The notes: generated by a model from the sequence alone, not told the origin. Positions 1 to 8,962 are shown, counted from the stretch's first letter. The stretch is DNA of 64,000 nt from Bin87 sp965220055 (GCA_965220055.1 CBDCPE010000004.1:2356001-2420000), one strand, 5' to 3'. A program made the numbers and translations.

Positions 1-738
1 CCGATGCTCGTTGTAAAAAGTGGGCAGCCAGCCGGTCAACGCCGTGTATTGGACCAGCACGCCGGCGTCGGTGAGCACCAGGAGGATTACGGTGCGGGCA
101 CGAAGCACGCGCCCGGTCTCTCGCAGGGAGATGCGTGCCGGCCGGGCGTCAGGCAGCAGGGCATCCCGACCCGCCACCAGCCACAGGGCGGCGCCGATCA
201 GTCCGACCGCCCCGAACAGGGACATGGCGGTTTTCCAGTCCGTGAGCTGGGCCAGCGGAGCCGCGCCGGCCACGGCCAGGGCCACTCCCAAGCTGACCGT
301 AGCCGTATTCAGGGAGTTCATCACCAGCACTTCTCTCTGGGAGAACCATGCCATGAGCAAAGGGCCGGTGGAGGTCACAATCAATGCCAGTCCCAGCCCG
401 TAGGCCAGACGCAACGAGAGCATGATGGCAAAGTTCGGAGCGAGGAACGACAGCGCCAGGACTGCCATGGCAATCCAGCCGATCAACTGCGAGCGTTTGA
501 CCCCGATGCGGGACACCAGCATACCGCCTGGAATGCCAAAGGCTGCTGCCAGCAGCATGGGCAGGGAAACCAGGAGGCCGGCCGCCGTGCTGCTGAGTCC
601 ATACTCCGCAACAGCCAGTGGCAGCACCGGCGCGATGCCGAAAAGACCGAACCCCAACACCAGGTGCGCGGCCAGCGTCAAGGCGGCCATTACCCAGCGG
701 TACCGGTTCAGTCCATGTGCAGCTGTCGCTTGGTTCAT
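1..738 (-). CDS. MFS transporter, N-terminal part (runs off the window)
   Basis: The minus strand is open for 246 codons from an ATG at 738 to the window edge, so the 3' part is missing. The translation starts MNQATAAHGLNRYRWVMAAL and is made of long hydrophobic stretches separated by short charged loops, including the loop VSRIGVKRS. This is the layout of the first half of a 12-helix major facilitator transporter. A polar stretch near residues 195-215 fits the central cytoplasmic loop. The substrate cannot be inferred. The gene faces out of the window and is separated from the IS1380 remnant by about 350 bases. Confidence 0.75.
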   Translation of the reverse strand, partial: MNQATAAHGLNRYRWVMAALTLAAHLVLGFGLFGIAPVLPLAVAEYGLSSTAAGLLVSLPMLLAAAFGIPGGMLVSRIGVKRSQLIGWIAMAVLALSFLAPNFAIMLSLRLAYGLGLALIVTSTGPLLMAWFSQREVLVMNSLNTATVSLGVALAVAGAAPLAQLTDWKTAMSLFGAVGLIGAALWLVAGRDALLPDARPARISLRETGRVLRARTVILLVLTDAGVLVQYTALTGWLPTFYNEHR

Positions 739-1093
739 ACGGTGCGGGCGCTGGAGCGCACAGGTTCCAGCCGCGGTTGGCGCCGGGGAATATTACCTCA
801 AATCCATATGCCATCGTCTCGACGCTAAACCCGAATCCACCGATGGGATGCGGTAAGGTTGGTCAGAGGAGGCATGGCAGGTGAGGGGCAGAGCCGGCGT
901 CACCGTGACCCCGACGGATTGGGACGGGTGCTGAGCGTGTCAGCGGGGCGACGGGGATATTTGCGGGTCGCAGCCCCGGCGACGGGCGAGATCAGCAGGC
1001 AGATTGCGGCAGGAGACGCTGGGGGCCCAGCCTGGCGCGGGTCAGCCAAGCCTGTGGATAATCTGGCGGATGGATCAGACGCCGTCGCTGTCG
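739..1093. other. Intergenic stretch without a recognisable gene
   Basis: These 355 bases lie between the 5' end of the MFS gene and the 3' end of the IS1380 remnant. Open frames here are short and resemble no family. The part nearest 1094 probably holds the outer end of the IS1380 element, but I could not identify its terminal inverted repeat because the partner end is missing. Confidence 0.5.
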
Positions 1094-1822
1094 TCAGGAA
1101 GGGAGCGGCAGGGTGCGCAGTCGCTCCAGGGCGAAGCTGAACTGGTTCTGCCAGGGCCAGCCTTGGGGAAGATGCAGAGTGAGACGACGCGCCTTGCGGG
1201 TGAGCCGTCCGGCCAGGGAGAAGAAGCGTCGTCGGAGGATCTTGGTGGTCATTACCTGCTCACCCAGACCGATGTACGCTGTCCAGCGGGCCAGATTGTG
1301 GGCGATGATCTGGGCGGCCAGCCAGGCGCCGTTGGCAGGAAAGCGTCCCGAAGGTAGATGGTTGAGCCCCACGCCGTACTTGAGGTCGCGGATGGCGTTC
1401 TCGATTTCGGAGTAGCGGCGATGGTCGGCCTCCAGGTCCAGGGTGCCGCCCTCCCGGTCGGTGATGCAGGCGTGATAGCTGTAGGTGGTGAACAGGGCCA
1501 GTTGGGAGCCGGGCGTGAGTTTCACCCGCCGGACGATGAGGCGCACTGGCACGGCATCGGGCTCACTCTGGAAGGGGGTATAGGTTGTCTCAGCCACGTC
1601 GGCGGCGCCCTCCATCCAGTAAGGGATGGGCGTCCAGTCTGCTTCAGAGATAGCCTCGATCCGGTTGCGCAGGCTCTGGTGCTGCCACACGGTGATGGAG
1701 TAGCGGACGCCCTTATCCCGACAGGCGGCGATGATGGCGTGGTTGTAGAAGCCGCTGTCGGCCCGCATGGTGAGTGGTCCAGTGGCTCCGGCATAGCGCA
1801 CTCGCTCCACGGTTTCCCGCCC
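1094..1822 (-). pseudogene. IS1380-family transposase, C-terminal remnant
   Basis: About 240 codons match the C-terminal half of an IS1380-type DDE transposase. Visible pieces are LTMRADSGFYNH, the turn around HRRYSEIENAIRDLKYGVGL and the closing RLTRKARRLTLHLPQGWPW. Full-length members have roughly 430-460 residues, so the N-terminal half is gone. The homology stops inside the outermost CRISPR repeat, so the remnant directly abuts the array. An N-terminal fragment of the same family lies near 48.5 kb, but the two pieces do not overlap and need not come from one copy. No intact catalytic set remains, so it is inactive. Confidence 0.85.
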
Positions 1823-2140
1823 TCAGCCGGCCCGTAGGCCGACTGCAACAGTTTGCGGTACGGGATGTCCTGCATGATGTAGTTGTTTCAATCCTCAGCC
1901 GGCCCGTAGGCCGACTGAAACTAGGAGATGGCGTTTTCCTGCTGGCTTACGAAATAGTTTCAATCCTCAGCCGGCCCGTAGGCCGACTGCAACTCGCACA
2001 CTCGTCGGGAATGGTCACGGTGAACTCCAAAGTTTCAATCCTCAGCCGGCCCGTAGGCCGACTGCAACTCGCGGTACACGTCGTCGATCACCGGCGTCAG
2101 GTTGTTTCAATCCTCAGCCGGCCCGTAGGCCGACTGCAAC
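1813..2140 (-). CRISPR. CRISPR array, 5 repeats and 4 spacers
   Basis: A 37-base repeat occurs at 1813-1849, 1885-1921, 1957-1993, 2032-2068 and 2104-2140. Spacers are 35, 35, 38 and 35 bases. On the minus strand the repeat begins GTTGCAGTCGGCC and ends GGATTGAAAC, the handle end typical of type I repeats. This agrees with cas2 and the leader lying to the right, making 2104-2140 the leader-proximal unit. The repeat at 1885 has one change (CTGAAAC for CTGCAAC). The outermost repeat at 1813 has lost its ATTGAAAC end, where the IS1380 remnant begins, so older units may have been deleted. An internal palindrome (GGCCTACGGGCC) can form the hairpin. Confidence 0.95.
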
Positions 2141-2293
2141 TCTTGTGCGGGAGTTTCCTACTCACCCATCGCGAACCTCCTTGGTTACGCCTCGAGCATG
2201 GCAATTGACGCGCAATTTCAACGCTTGTTTTCCGCACATTCCGAGCATGAATGCGAACCTCCAACTTGCGGGGGGAATCGCTATAGGTTCGCT
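2141..2293 (-). promoter_or_regulatory. Probable CRISPR leader
   Basis: These 153 bases lie between the first full repeat and the end of cas2, where type I-C systems carry the leader with the array promoter and spacer-integration signals. The stretch is non-coding and somewhat AT-richer than its flanks. I could not assign a -10/-35 pair with confidence. Confidence 0.55.
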
Positions 2294-2584
2294 TTACGCC
2301 AGTAGTGGCCCGGTGAAGTCAATCACATTACCCTGGCCGTATTCTTCGACACGCTGGTCGCGGCCCTCGGGCAGCTTGTAGAACCGGATGCTGTCCTGTT
2401 CTTCGTCGATGATACTCAGCAAACGTTCTCTCATACGGTGAAATGTCATATCGTTGACGGTGCACTCGAACACGGATTTCTGGACCCGCTGGCCGTAATC
2501 CTGACAGGTCCTGGCGACCCGCCGGAGACGGGAGCGGCCCTCTGCGGTTTGCGTGTTCACGTCGTAGGTTACCAGTACCCACAT
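2294..2584 (-). CDS. cas2: CRISPR-associated endonuclease Cas2 (type I-C-like)
   Basis: Cas2 forms the Cas1-Cas2 integrase that adds new spacers. The product of about 96 residues begins MWVLVTYDVNTQTAEGRSR, with the ferredoxin-like first strand and its conserved Asp. It continues with ARTCQDYGQRVQKSVFEC, the usual Cas2 core, and ends with a strand near IRFYKLPEG. I prefer the ATG at 2584 because family members start at this strand and AGGTG lies just upstream. A GTG at 2593 overlapping the cas1 stop is the alternative. The gene directly follows cas1 and precedes the leader, the standard I-C order. It appears intact, but its partner cas1 is not. Confidence 0.93.
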   Translation of the reverse strand: MWVLVTYDVNTQTAEGRSRLRRVARTCQDYGQRVQKSVFECTVNDMTFHRMRERLLSIIDEEQDSIRFYKLPEGRDQRVEEYGQGNVIDFTGPLLA

Positions 2585-2589
2585 GGCGG

Positions 2590-3211
2590 TCACCTGGCTA
2601 CGAAAGCCGGATAATGTTCGAGGTCTCCGCGCAGATGGCGTGCCAACAGACGAGCTTGCAGGTGCGGTATCAGGCCGATGGGCGTCTTGGATTGAGTGAC
2701 CGGATGCGATATTTCTTCGGCCTTGCGCTTCTGGTAGGCCACCAACAGCACGCGGCGGCCTTCTTCACTGAGTGAGACTCCCCCTCCCGCACTCTGCAAA
2801 AAATGTTGGCCAGTCAGTTGGCGACGATTGATCAGAGTAAGCGCCAGCCGATCCGCGAGCGGAGCGCGCAATTCTTCCAGGAGGTCGAGGGCCAACGAAG
2901 GCCGGCCGGGTCGAACGGCGTGCAGGAACCCGATCTGAGGATCCAGACCGACGCCCTCGCAGGCCGCCTGGCATTCCACCCGGACCAGACCATACAGGAA
3001 CGACATCAGCGCATTCACCGGGTCCCGGGGCGGGCGTCTGTTTCTGCCGTCAAAGACGAAGGCATCATCGGCGACGCGTATCAGGCTGTTGAACACGGAG
3101 AAGTACGCGGCGACGGCGTAGCCTTCGTTTCCGCGCACCGCGTTCATGGTGTCGGTTTTGGAGAGGGATTCTACGCGGTACCCGCCATTGCGCTGGCGGC
3201 CTCTCTCAACG
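2590..3211 (-). pseudogene. cas1: Cas1 (type I-C-like), truncated at an IS21 left end
   Basis: About 205 codons match the C-terminal two thirds of a type I-C Cas1 integrase. The retained catalytic core includes VNALMSFLYGLVRVECQAAC with the metal-binding Glu region, IGFLHAVRPGRPSLALDLLE with the His and Asp positions, and a typical basic C-terminus. Full-length I-C Cas1 is about 340 residues. The missing N-terminal part stops where the IS21 left end starts (TGT at 3212). No N-terminal piece is found on the other side of the element, so sequence was probably lost. Spacer acquisition should be dead unless another Cas1 acts in trans. Confidence 0.9.
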
Positions 3212-3333
3212 TGTAAAGGACGGAGAGAAACTGTACCCCGCGGGCGGCCCGATCGCCTGGTTTGGGCGGTGGAAAACTGTATCACCCGTCGCTTTTCATA
3301 GAGCTGATTTTCAGCCTGTGGAAGGTGCGATGG

Positions 3334-4833
3334 ATGTTTCACGTGGAGATGTATTTTCAGGTACGACGGGCCTGTCTGGTGGAGGGGATGAGCGTGCGGG
3401 AGGCCTCCCGGGTGTTCGGTCTGCACCGGGACACGGTGCGCAAGATGCTAGCCTACTCGGTACCGCCAGGTTATCGGCGTGAGAGCCCACCACGCCGTCC
3501 GAAGTTGGAGCCCTTCACCGGCGTGATCGACGCGATCCTGGAAGACGATGGCAGGGTTCCCAGGAAGCAGCGCCACACCGCTAAGCGGATCTTTGAGCGG
3601 CTCAGGGACGAATACGGGTTTGGTGGCCAGTACACCATCGTCAAGGACTACGTCAGGGAGCATAGACGGCGGACGCAGGAGATGTTCGTGCCCTTGTCCC
3701 ACGCGCCGGGCCACGCCCAGTGCGACTTCGGCGAGGCGATGGCGGTGATCGCCGGAGTGGAGCGCAAGGTGCACTACCTGGTGCTGGACCTGCCCCACAG
3801 CGACGGTTGTTTCGTGAAGGCCTATCCGGCGGAGACCACCGAGGCGTTTCTGGACGGCCATGTGTCGGCCTTCGCCTTCCTGGGTGGAGTACCCCAGAGC
3901 ATCCTGTACGACAATACGAAACTGGCGGTGGCCAGGATACTGGGTGATGGTCACAGGCAGCGCACCCGTGCCTTCACCGAGTTGCAGTCCCACTACCTGT
4001 TCGAGGACCGGTTCGGGCGACCCGGCAAGGGCAATGACAAGGGGAAGGTGGAAGGGATGGTGGGCTACGCGCGGCGCAACTTCCTGGTGCCGATCCCTCG
4101 GATGGAGAGTTTTGATGCGCTCAATGCCCACCTGGAGCAGCAGTGTCTGGAGCGCATGGACGCCGTGCTGCGCGGCCACGCCGAGACCATCGGCCAGCGG
4201 ATGGAGCGGGACTTGGACGCCCTGCTCCCATTACCAGACGTGCCCTACGACGCCTGCGACAAACAGGCCAGTCGGGTGAGTTCGTTGTCCCTGGTGAGGT
4301 ACCGCACCAATGACTACTCGGCACCGGTGGCCTTTGGACACCGTGATGTGCTGGTGCGTGGCTACGTGGATCAGGTGGTGATCAGCTGCGGCACTGAGGT
4401 CATCGCCCGCCATCCTCGCTCCTATGAGCGGGACGACTTCATCTTCGACCCCATTCACTACCTGCCGCTGTTGGAGCAGAAGACGGGAGCCCTGGACCAG
4501 GCCGCGCCGTTGCAGGGGTGGGAGCTGCCCCAGGAGTACCAAACGCTGCGTCGTCTCCTGGAGGCCCGCATGGGCAATGGTGGCAAGCGGGAATTCGTCC
4601 AGGTCCTCCGGCTCCTGGAGCACTTCTCCCACCAGGAGGTCCATCACGCCGTCAAGGACGCGCTCCGGCTGGGCGCCATCAGCTTCGACGCCGTGAAGCA
4701 CCTGCTGCTGTGCCGCATCGAAGGAAAACCGCCCCGGCTGGATCTGGACCTCTATCCCTACCTGCCCCGGGTGAGCGTGCAGACCACCCGCGCCCAGGAC
4801 TATATGACCCTGTTATCGGGGAGGGCGGCATGA
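3334..4833 (+). CDS. istA: IS21-family transposase IstA
   Basis: DDE recombinase that cuts and joins the IS21 ends. From the ATG at 3334 the product has about 499 residues. An N-terminal helix-turn-helix is visible (MSVREASRVFGLHRDTVRKM), followed by the RNase H-like core with CDFGEAMAVIAGVERKVHYL, the second Asp in ILYDNTKLAV, and the Glu region GRPGKGNDKGKVEGMVGYAR. A C-terminal domain with KTGALDQAAPL is also typical. The start is chosen because the frame joins the HTH region directly and GGAAGG lies upstream; the in-frame ATG at 3262 falls inside the IS end. The stop overlaps istB. Confidence 0.93.
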   Translation: MFHVEMYFQVRRACLVEGMSVREASRVFGLHRDTVRKMLAYSVPPGYRRESPPRRPKLEPFTGVIDAILEDDGRVPRKQRHTAKRIFERLRDEYGFGGQYTIVKDYVREHRRRTQEMFVPLSHAPGHAQCDFGEAMAVIAGVERKVHYLVLDLPHSDGCFVKAYPAETTEAFLDGHVSAFAFLGGVPQSILYDNTKLAVARILGDGHRQRTRAFTELQSHYLFEDRFGRPGKGNDKGKVEGMVGYARRNFLVPIPRMESFDALNAHLEQQCLERMDAVLRGHAETIGQRMERDLDALLPLPDVPYDACDKQASRVSSLSLVRYRTNDYSAPVAFGHRDVLVRGYVDQVVISCGTEVIARHPRSYERDDFIFDPIHYLPLLEQKTGALDQAAPLQGWELPQEYQTLRRLLEARMGNGGKREFVQVLRLLEHFSHQEVHHAVKDALRLGAISFDAVKHLLLCRIEGKPPRLDLDLYPYLPRVSVQTTRAQDYMTLLSGRAA

Positions 4834-5597
4834 GCAACAAGTCCACGCTGCTTCTGGAGCACCACCTCAGGGAGCTGAAGCTGCCCACCTTCCTCAGGGA
4901 GTACCGCAGGCTGGCCGACCTCTCCGCCACCGAAGGCGTCGACCACCCCGACTACCTGCTGCGCCTCGCCGAGCTGGAACTCATCGACCGACACCAGCGC
5001 ATGGTCCAGCGCCGCATCAAGGCGGCACGCTTCCCCGCCACGAAGAGCCTGGACACCTTCGACTTTCCGGCTATCCCCTCGGTGAACAAGCAGCTGGTCA
5101 CGCAATTGGCCCGGTGCGAATACATCGAGCGGCGGGAGAACGTCATCGCCATCGGCAACAGTGGCACTGGCAAGACCCACGTCGCCCTGGGACTGGGCCT
5201 GGCCGCCTGTCAAAAGGGCATGTCCGTGGGCTTCACCACCGCCGCGGCGCTGGTTCACGAACTCATGGAAGCTAGGGATGAGCGTCGGCTGCTCAACCTG
5301 CAGCGCCAGCTGGCCCGGCTCAAGCTGCTCATCATCGACGAACTGGGCTTCGTTCCCCTGTCCACCACTGGGGCGGAACTCCTCTTCGAGGTCTTCAGGC
5401 AGCGCTACGAACGGGGCTCCATCCTGGTCACCACCAACCTGCCCTTCGACGAATGGACCGATGTCTTCGGCTCAGAACGCCTCACCGGGGCGTTGCTGGA
5501 TCGCCTCACCCACCACGTCCACATCATCGAGATGAACGGCGACAGCTACCGCCTCAAAGGCAACCGACAGAGCGCAGCCTCGTCTCCCTCTCCGTAA
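4830..5597 (+). CDS. istB: IS21-family helper ATPase IstB
   Basis: AAA+ ATPase that selects targets and activates IstA. The 255-residue product shows a Walker A motif (IGNSGTGKTHVALGLGLAAC) and Walker B (KLLIIDELGFVPLS), and the sensor segment SILVTTNLPFDEW. An N-terminal helical region (LRELKLPTFLREYRRLA) is typical of the family. ATGA at 4830-4833 overlaps the istA stop, giving translational coupling. The reading frame is complete. Confidence 0.94.
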   Translation: MSNKSTLLLEHHLRELKLPTFLREYRRLADLSATEGVDHPDYLLRLAELELIDRHQRMVQRRIKAARFPATKSLDTFDFPAIPSVNKQLVTQLARCEYIERRENVIAIGNSGTGKTHVALGLGLAACQKGMSVGFTTAAALVHELMEARDERRLLNLQRQLARLKLLIIDELGFVPLSTTGAELLFEVFRQRYERGSILVTTNLPFDEWTDVFGSERLTGALLDRLTHHVHIIEMNGDSYRLKGNRQSAASSPSP

Positions 5598-5744
5598 GAA
5601 CCGGCCGGCGCTTAGGCCAACCCTGGCGTCGGCGCCACTCGGTCCCTCACAACATCACCCCAGTCCACGTGTGCTCGTCGCTCACTCTCCCGGTGGTCCA
5701 ACATTCCGCCGCCACAGTGGTACGTTTTGCCGACGCCATTGACA

Positions 5745-5862
5745 TGTACGACAATACGAAACTGGCGGTGGCCCGGATACTGGGTGATGGTCAAAGGCAG
5801 CGCACTCGTGCCTTCACCGAGTTGCAGTCCCACTACCTGTTTGAGGACCGGTTCGAGCGACC
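5745..5862 (+). pseudogene. istA scrap (118-bp copy of 3905-4022)
   Basis: This piece is about 95% identical to bases 3905-4022 of istA, covering YDNTKLAVARILGDG to the FEDRF segment. It sits directly outside the right end of IS21 copy 1. It is a remnant of a related IS21, and the junction with the complete element points to replacement or recombination between copies. It has no independent function. Confidence 0.9.
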
Positions 5863-5916
5863 TGTTGTTGTTCAGGGACTATAGGCCAGTAGATCGGGAG
5901 ATGTGTTGTTGTCCAG

Positions 5917-7562
5917 CGATTCGGTCCCATTAAATGGAAAGCGAAAATGTCCTCAAGGCTAGTTGGCAACAGTGGTGGATCTGCGTAGCGCCATCAGCTT
6001 GGTGCGTTCTTGGGCGCTGAGTTTCTTGGTAGGCGGTTTCTCGGCGTAGGCGTACTTGCGCACGGTGTCGCGCGCGATCCCGAGTTCCCGAGCGATGGCC
6101 CGCAAGGACAGCCCTTGCAGCCGGCCTTTCTGGATCGCTTTCCACCGGGCCAGTTGGGTTGGCGTGGGCGTACGCCCCCACGTGATCGTTGACTTGCTGA
6201 CGACGTCCTTTCCGGCCATGGGCTTGACCTGGACCTCGTCGATACGCACCGGTTCCAGCGCAGCCAGATGCCGTCGCTGGGAACTGCTGATGTGGTGATC
6301 TCCCACACTGCTGACGACGCGTCGGAGTTCCGGACCCGGAGACCAGGCGGTGGCGCCTGCCCACAGCGCGCCCATACGCGGCGGTGGTTCCTGGGTGACC
6401 ACGCGACGACCATCGTACCTGACGATGAGTTCGCCTTCGGGACGTTCCAGCACCTCCACCCGCAGTCCGGCGTAGCTGGTGCGTTCCGCATCGGGCAGTA
6501 GTTGCAGGACCCGCCAGTTGTACTTCACCGTATTGTCCCGGGCCACCTTGCGGGTGTCCTTGAAGCACAGGGTTTCCGGCAGGCAGAGATCGGGATCCGC
6601 CGAGCGGAAGGCCGGCTCCGACTGCTCGGGCTGCACGGCGAAACGAGCGTTGTAGCGGGGCAGGAAGTCCCGCAGCACCGCAGTGGCCTGGTCGATGGTT
6701 CTGGCGCCTGCCAAGCGGAGTTCGGTTACCAGCCGGTCCTGGAAGGTCCCCGCCGCCCGTTCCACCCGGCCCTTGGCCTGCGGAGAGCGGGCGAAGATCT
6801 GCCGGATCCCCAGTTCCTGCAAGGACCGGGTGAACTGGGTGGCTTCCGCCGCGGTCTCCGGCTGGCGGGCGTTGTGCTTGAATACCGCGTGGCGGTCGCT
6901 GTACAGCGCCAGGGGGATGCCCCAGCTCTCGATCAGGCCTTCCAGCAGCGTGAAGTATCCGGCGGTGTTCTCGCTGATGCAAAACACAGCGTTGACCACC
7001 GCGCTGGTGGCATCGTCCACCGCCAGCAGCAGGGCGAATTTGGATCCTCGGTCCTCCAGCCAGGCGTGATGGCTGCCGTCCAGCTGCACCAGCATCCCCG
7101 TTTGTGGCATCCGCTGACGTCGGTAACGGTGTTGTGGTGAGCGGCGGCTGCGGGGACTGCTGACGCCAGCTTTGCTGAGAATGCGTCGCACCGTGGGTCG
7201 GCTCAAGTCGATGCCTTCCCGTTCCCTGAGCAGCTCGGTGAGATGGGTGTGGTTGGCACCCTGGTAACGGTGAGTGGCCAGTTCCACCACGGCGTCAGCC
7301 TCAGCGGACGGGATGGCGTTGTGGGGACGCCGGCCGCGGTTGCCGTGGGCCAGTGCGGCGGCACCGTGCTCCCGGTAGGCGGCCAGCATCCGGCGAGCGT
7401 GGCGAGGGGACACCCCCAGCACCTCGGCGGCCTGGGTGACGGGAACCTGGTATTCCAAAACGGAGTTGAGCACGGAGATTCTGGCTTGTTCTTTTTGGTT
7501 CAACGTAACGTCCTTCATGGTGAGGACATTTTCGCTGACCAGTTATTGGATGACAGAATCGT
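5917..7562 (-). mobile_element. ISNCY (IS1202-like) insertion sequence, copy 1
   Basis: Imperfect inverted repeats of about 40 bases bracket a single transposase gene. The inner part GCGAAAATGTCCTCA is perfect at 5941-5955 and, inverted, at 7521-7535. The outer part CGATTC(G/T)GTC occurs at both ends. The right flank resumes with an IS21 istA fragment, so this element probably inserted into an older IS21. The outer boundary is accurate to a few bases only. Confidence 0.8.
5959..7518 (-). CDS. ISNCY-family (IS1202-like) transposase with extra C-terminal HTH
   Basis: The 519-residue product begins with an HTH (VTQAAEVLGVSPRHARRMLA), then a DDE integrase core with LVQLDGSHHAWLED, SDRHAVFKHNARQPETAAEA and the family signature IRQIFARSPQAKGRVERAAG. 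Residues after about 430 carry a second helix-turn-helix (GLSLRAIARELGIARDTVRK), reminiscent of the DNA-binding part of other transposases. This may be a normal tail of this subgroup or a fusion to a neighbouring remnant. The ATG at 7518 lies just inside the right inverted repeat. A broken second copy is at 12565-14245. Confidence 0.85.
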   Translation of the reverse strand: MKDVTLNQKEQARISVLNSVLEYQVPVTQAAEVLGVSPRHARRMLAAYREHGAAALAHGNRGRRPHNAIPSAEADAVVELATHRYQGANHTHLTELLREREGIDLSRPTVRRILSKAGVSSPRSRRSPQHRYRRQRMPQTGMLVQLDGSHHAWLEDRGSKFALLLAVDDATSAVVNAVFCISENTAGYFTLLEGLIESWGIPLALYSDRHAVFKHNARQPETAAEATQFTRSLQELGIRQIFARSPQAKGRVERAAGTFQDRLVTELRLAGARTIDQATAVLRDFLPRYNARFAVQPEQSEPAFRSADPDLCLPETLCFKDTRKVARDNTVKYNWRVLQLLPDAERTSYAGLRVEVLERPEGELIVRYDGRRVVTQEPPPRMGALWAGATAWSPGPELRRVVSSVGDHHISSSQRRHLAALEPVRIDEVQVKPMAGKDVVSKSTITWGRTPTPTQLARWKAIQKGRLQGLSLRAIARELGIARDTVRKYAYAEKPPTKKLSAQERTKLMALRRSTTVAN

Positions 7563-7583
7563 AGAACAGCAACAAATCGCCAG

Positions 7584-8054
7584 CCTATAGACCCTGAAAA
7601 ACCACAGCTGGTGCGCATTTACCACCGAGGCAAGCTGATCAAGGTCCACCAGCGCCAACCCAGGGGCGGCCGCGCCACCGATCCCGATGATTATCCCGCC
7701 GAGCTCACTGCTTACACCATGAAGGCCCCCGAGCGGATCAAGCGCAGTGCGGCCCTGCTGGGGCCGGCGGTGGCGGCATTCGCCGGACGCCTCTTCGACG
7801 ACAAACTGCCCTGGTCAAAGATCAGGCAGGGGCACAAGCTCATCCGGCTTGGGGAGCGCTACACGGCCCAGCGTCTCGATGCTGCCTGTCGCCGCGCCCT
7901 CGACGTCGATCTCATCGATGTGCGCCGCGTGGAACGCATCCTGGTGCAGGCCCTGGAAGAGGAATCCACGCCCAAACTGCCGCTACCCATGCCAGCTGGC
8001 CGCTTCGCCCGGCCCGGCTCCGTCTTTGCCCTGGCCAAAGGAGGTCAAGCATGA
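7584..8054 (+). pseudogene. IS21 copy 2: IstA C-terminal fragment
   Basis: About 150 codons match the IstA C-terminus, with VRIYHRGKLIKVHQRQPRGG and a closing region ending ALAKGGQA before TGA. The N-terminal two thirds are missing, and ISNCY copy 1 lies directly to the left. The ATGA at 8051-8054 still couples to the following istB. The sequence differs clearly from IS21 copy 1, so this was a different IS21 lineage. Confidence 0.85.
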
Positions 8055-8779
8055 CCCGCACCACCGAACTCACGCCTTTGCTCAAGCGTCTCCAACTGGG
8101 GCCGATGGCCGCCACCCTGCCCGAGCGTATCGCCCTGGCCCGCCGGGAACAGCTGGACTATGCCTCCTTTCTGGAGATCATCCTCAGCGACGAGGTCAAC
8201 CGCCGCGCTCACCGGCGCACCGAACTGCGCCTCCAGGGCGCCGGTTTCGAGGAGACCTGCCGCCTGGAGGACTTCGACTGGTCGGCGTCGATTACCCTGG
8301 ATCGCCGTTTGCTGGACGCCGTATTCTCCCTGGAGTTTCTCGACCAGCACGAGCACGTCCTCCTGGTGGGACCGGCCGGTGTCGGCAAGAGCTTCCTCGC
8401 CCAGGCATTGGGCTACTCCGCCATCCGCGCCGGACACACCGTCCGCTTCAGCCACGCCGACGACTTCTTCAAGGCCATCGCTCAAGCCAGAGTGGACAAC
8501 TCGACAGACCGCGCCTTTCGGTCCTTCCTGTCCCCAGACCTGCTCATCCTGGACGACCTCGGCCTGCATCGCCTCACCGCCCAGCAGTCCGCCGACCTGT
8601 ACGAACTCATCCTCAACCGCCATCGGTCGTCCAGCTTCATCATCACCAGCAACCGGGCCGTGGACGAATGGCTCAGCCTGTTCGACGACCCCATCCTGGG
8701 CAACAGCAAGCCTATGCCCGTCGTCCGGGCCGTGCAAATCCGACTAACTCACATGCGGCCACGGGGGTGTAAGCTCACG

Positions 8780-8940
8780 GCGAGCCGTGTCGTCCGGACC
8801 GAGGCCGATCAGTGATTGGTGCGTATTGCCCGAGCAACAGCATGGCCCGGGAGTCTTGCGACTGCATTATTGGTGACGCCCCAACAGGGGGATCCCGTTC
8901 GGGAGATTGTGAATCGATGAGACTTCCTCCGGCGATGCGG
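8780..8940 (+). ncRNA. Putative bridge RNA of IS110 copy 1
   Basis: This region upstream of the recombinase is collinear with and similar to that of IS110 copy 2 (for example GGGAGTCTTGCGAC and ATTGGTGACGCCCC). Two short stretches differ between the copies and match each copy's own DNA. At 8834-8841 GCAACAGC equals the target just left of the insertion (8700-8707). At 8899-8905 TCGGGAG equals this element's right end (10398-10404). These positions fit the target-binding and donor-binding loops of bridge RNAs. RNA ends are approximate. The right-side guides were not resolved. Confidence 0.75.
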
Positions 8941-8962
8941 CTACTCGCCGACCTGGGGGTGG

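Larger units (their letters stand above)
3212..5744 (+). mobile_element. IS21-family insertion sequence, copy 1 (apparently complete)
   Basis: The element has istA and istB in the usual order with an ATGA overlap. Imperfect terminal inverted repeats of about 26 bases begin TGT: the left reads TGTAAAGGACGGAGAGAAAC and the right, read inward, TGTCAATGGCGTCGGC. A second AAAACTGTA motif near 3271 fits the multiple transposase-binding sites of IS21 ends. No matching target duplication is visible. The left flank is cas1 and the right flank is an istA scrap, which suggests deletion or recombination after insertion. Confidence 0.85.

Noticed and set aside
149..814. Minus-strand frame of 221 codons near the left edge
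   Set aside because: Its translation is Arg/Gly/Pro-rich. The neighbouring frame from 738 gives clear membrane helices of an MFS protein, so this is a shadow.
1774..2208. Open frame running through the CRISPR array
   Set aside because: Its repeated ILSRPVGRLQL text is only the translation of the repeats.
8842..8860. Right-side target guide in the bridge RNA of IS110 copy 1
   Set aside because: The bases after the left guide differ between copies at only one or two positions and do not convincingly pair with the right flanks, so I left this guide unassigned.
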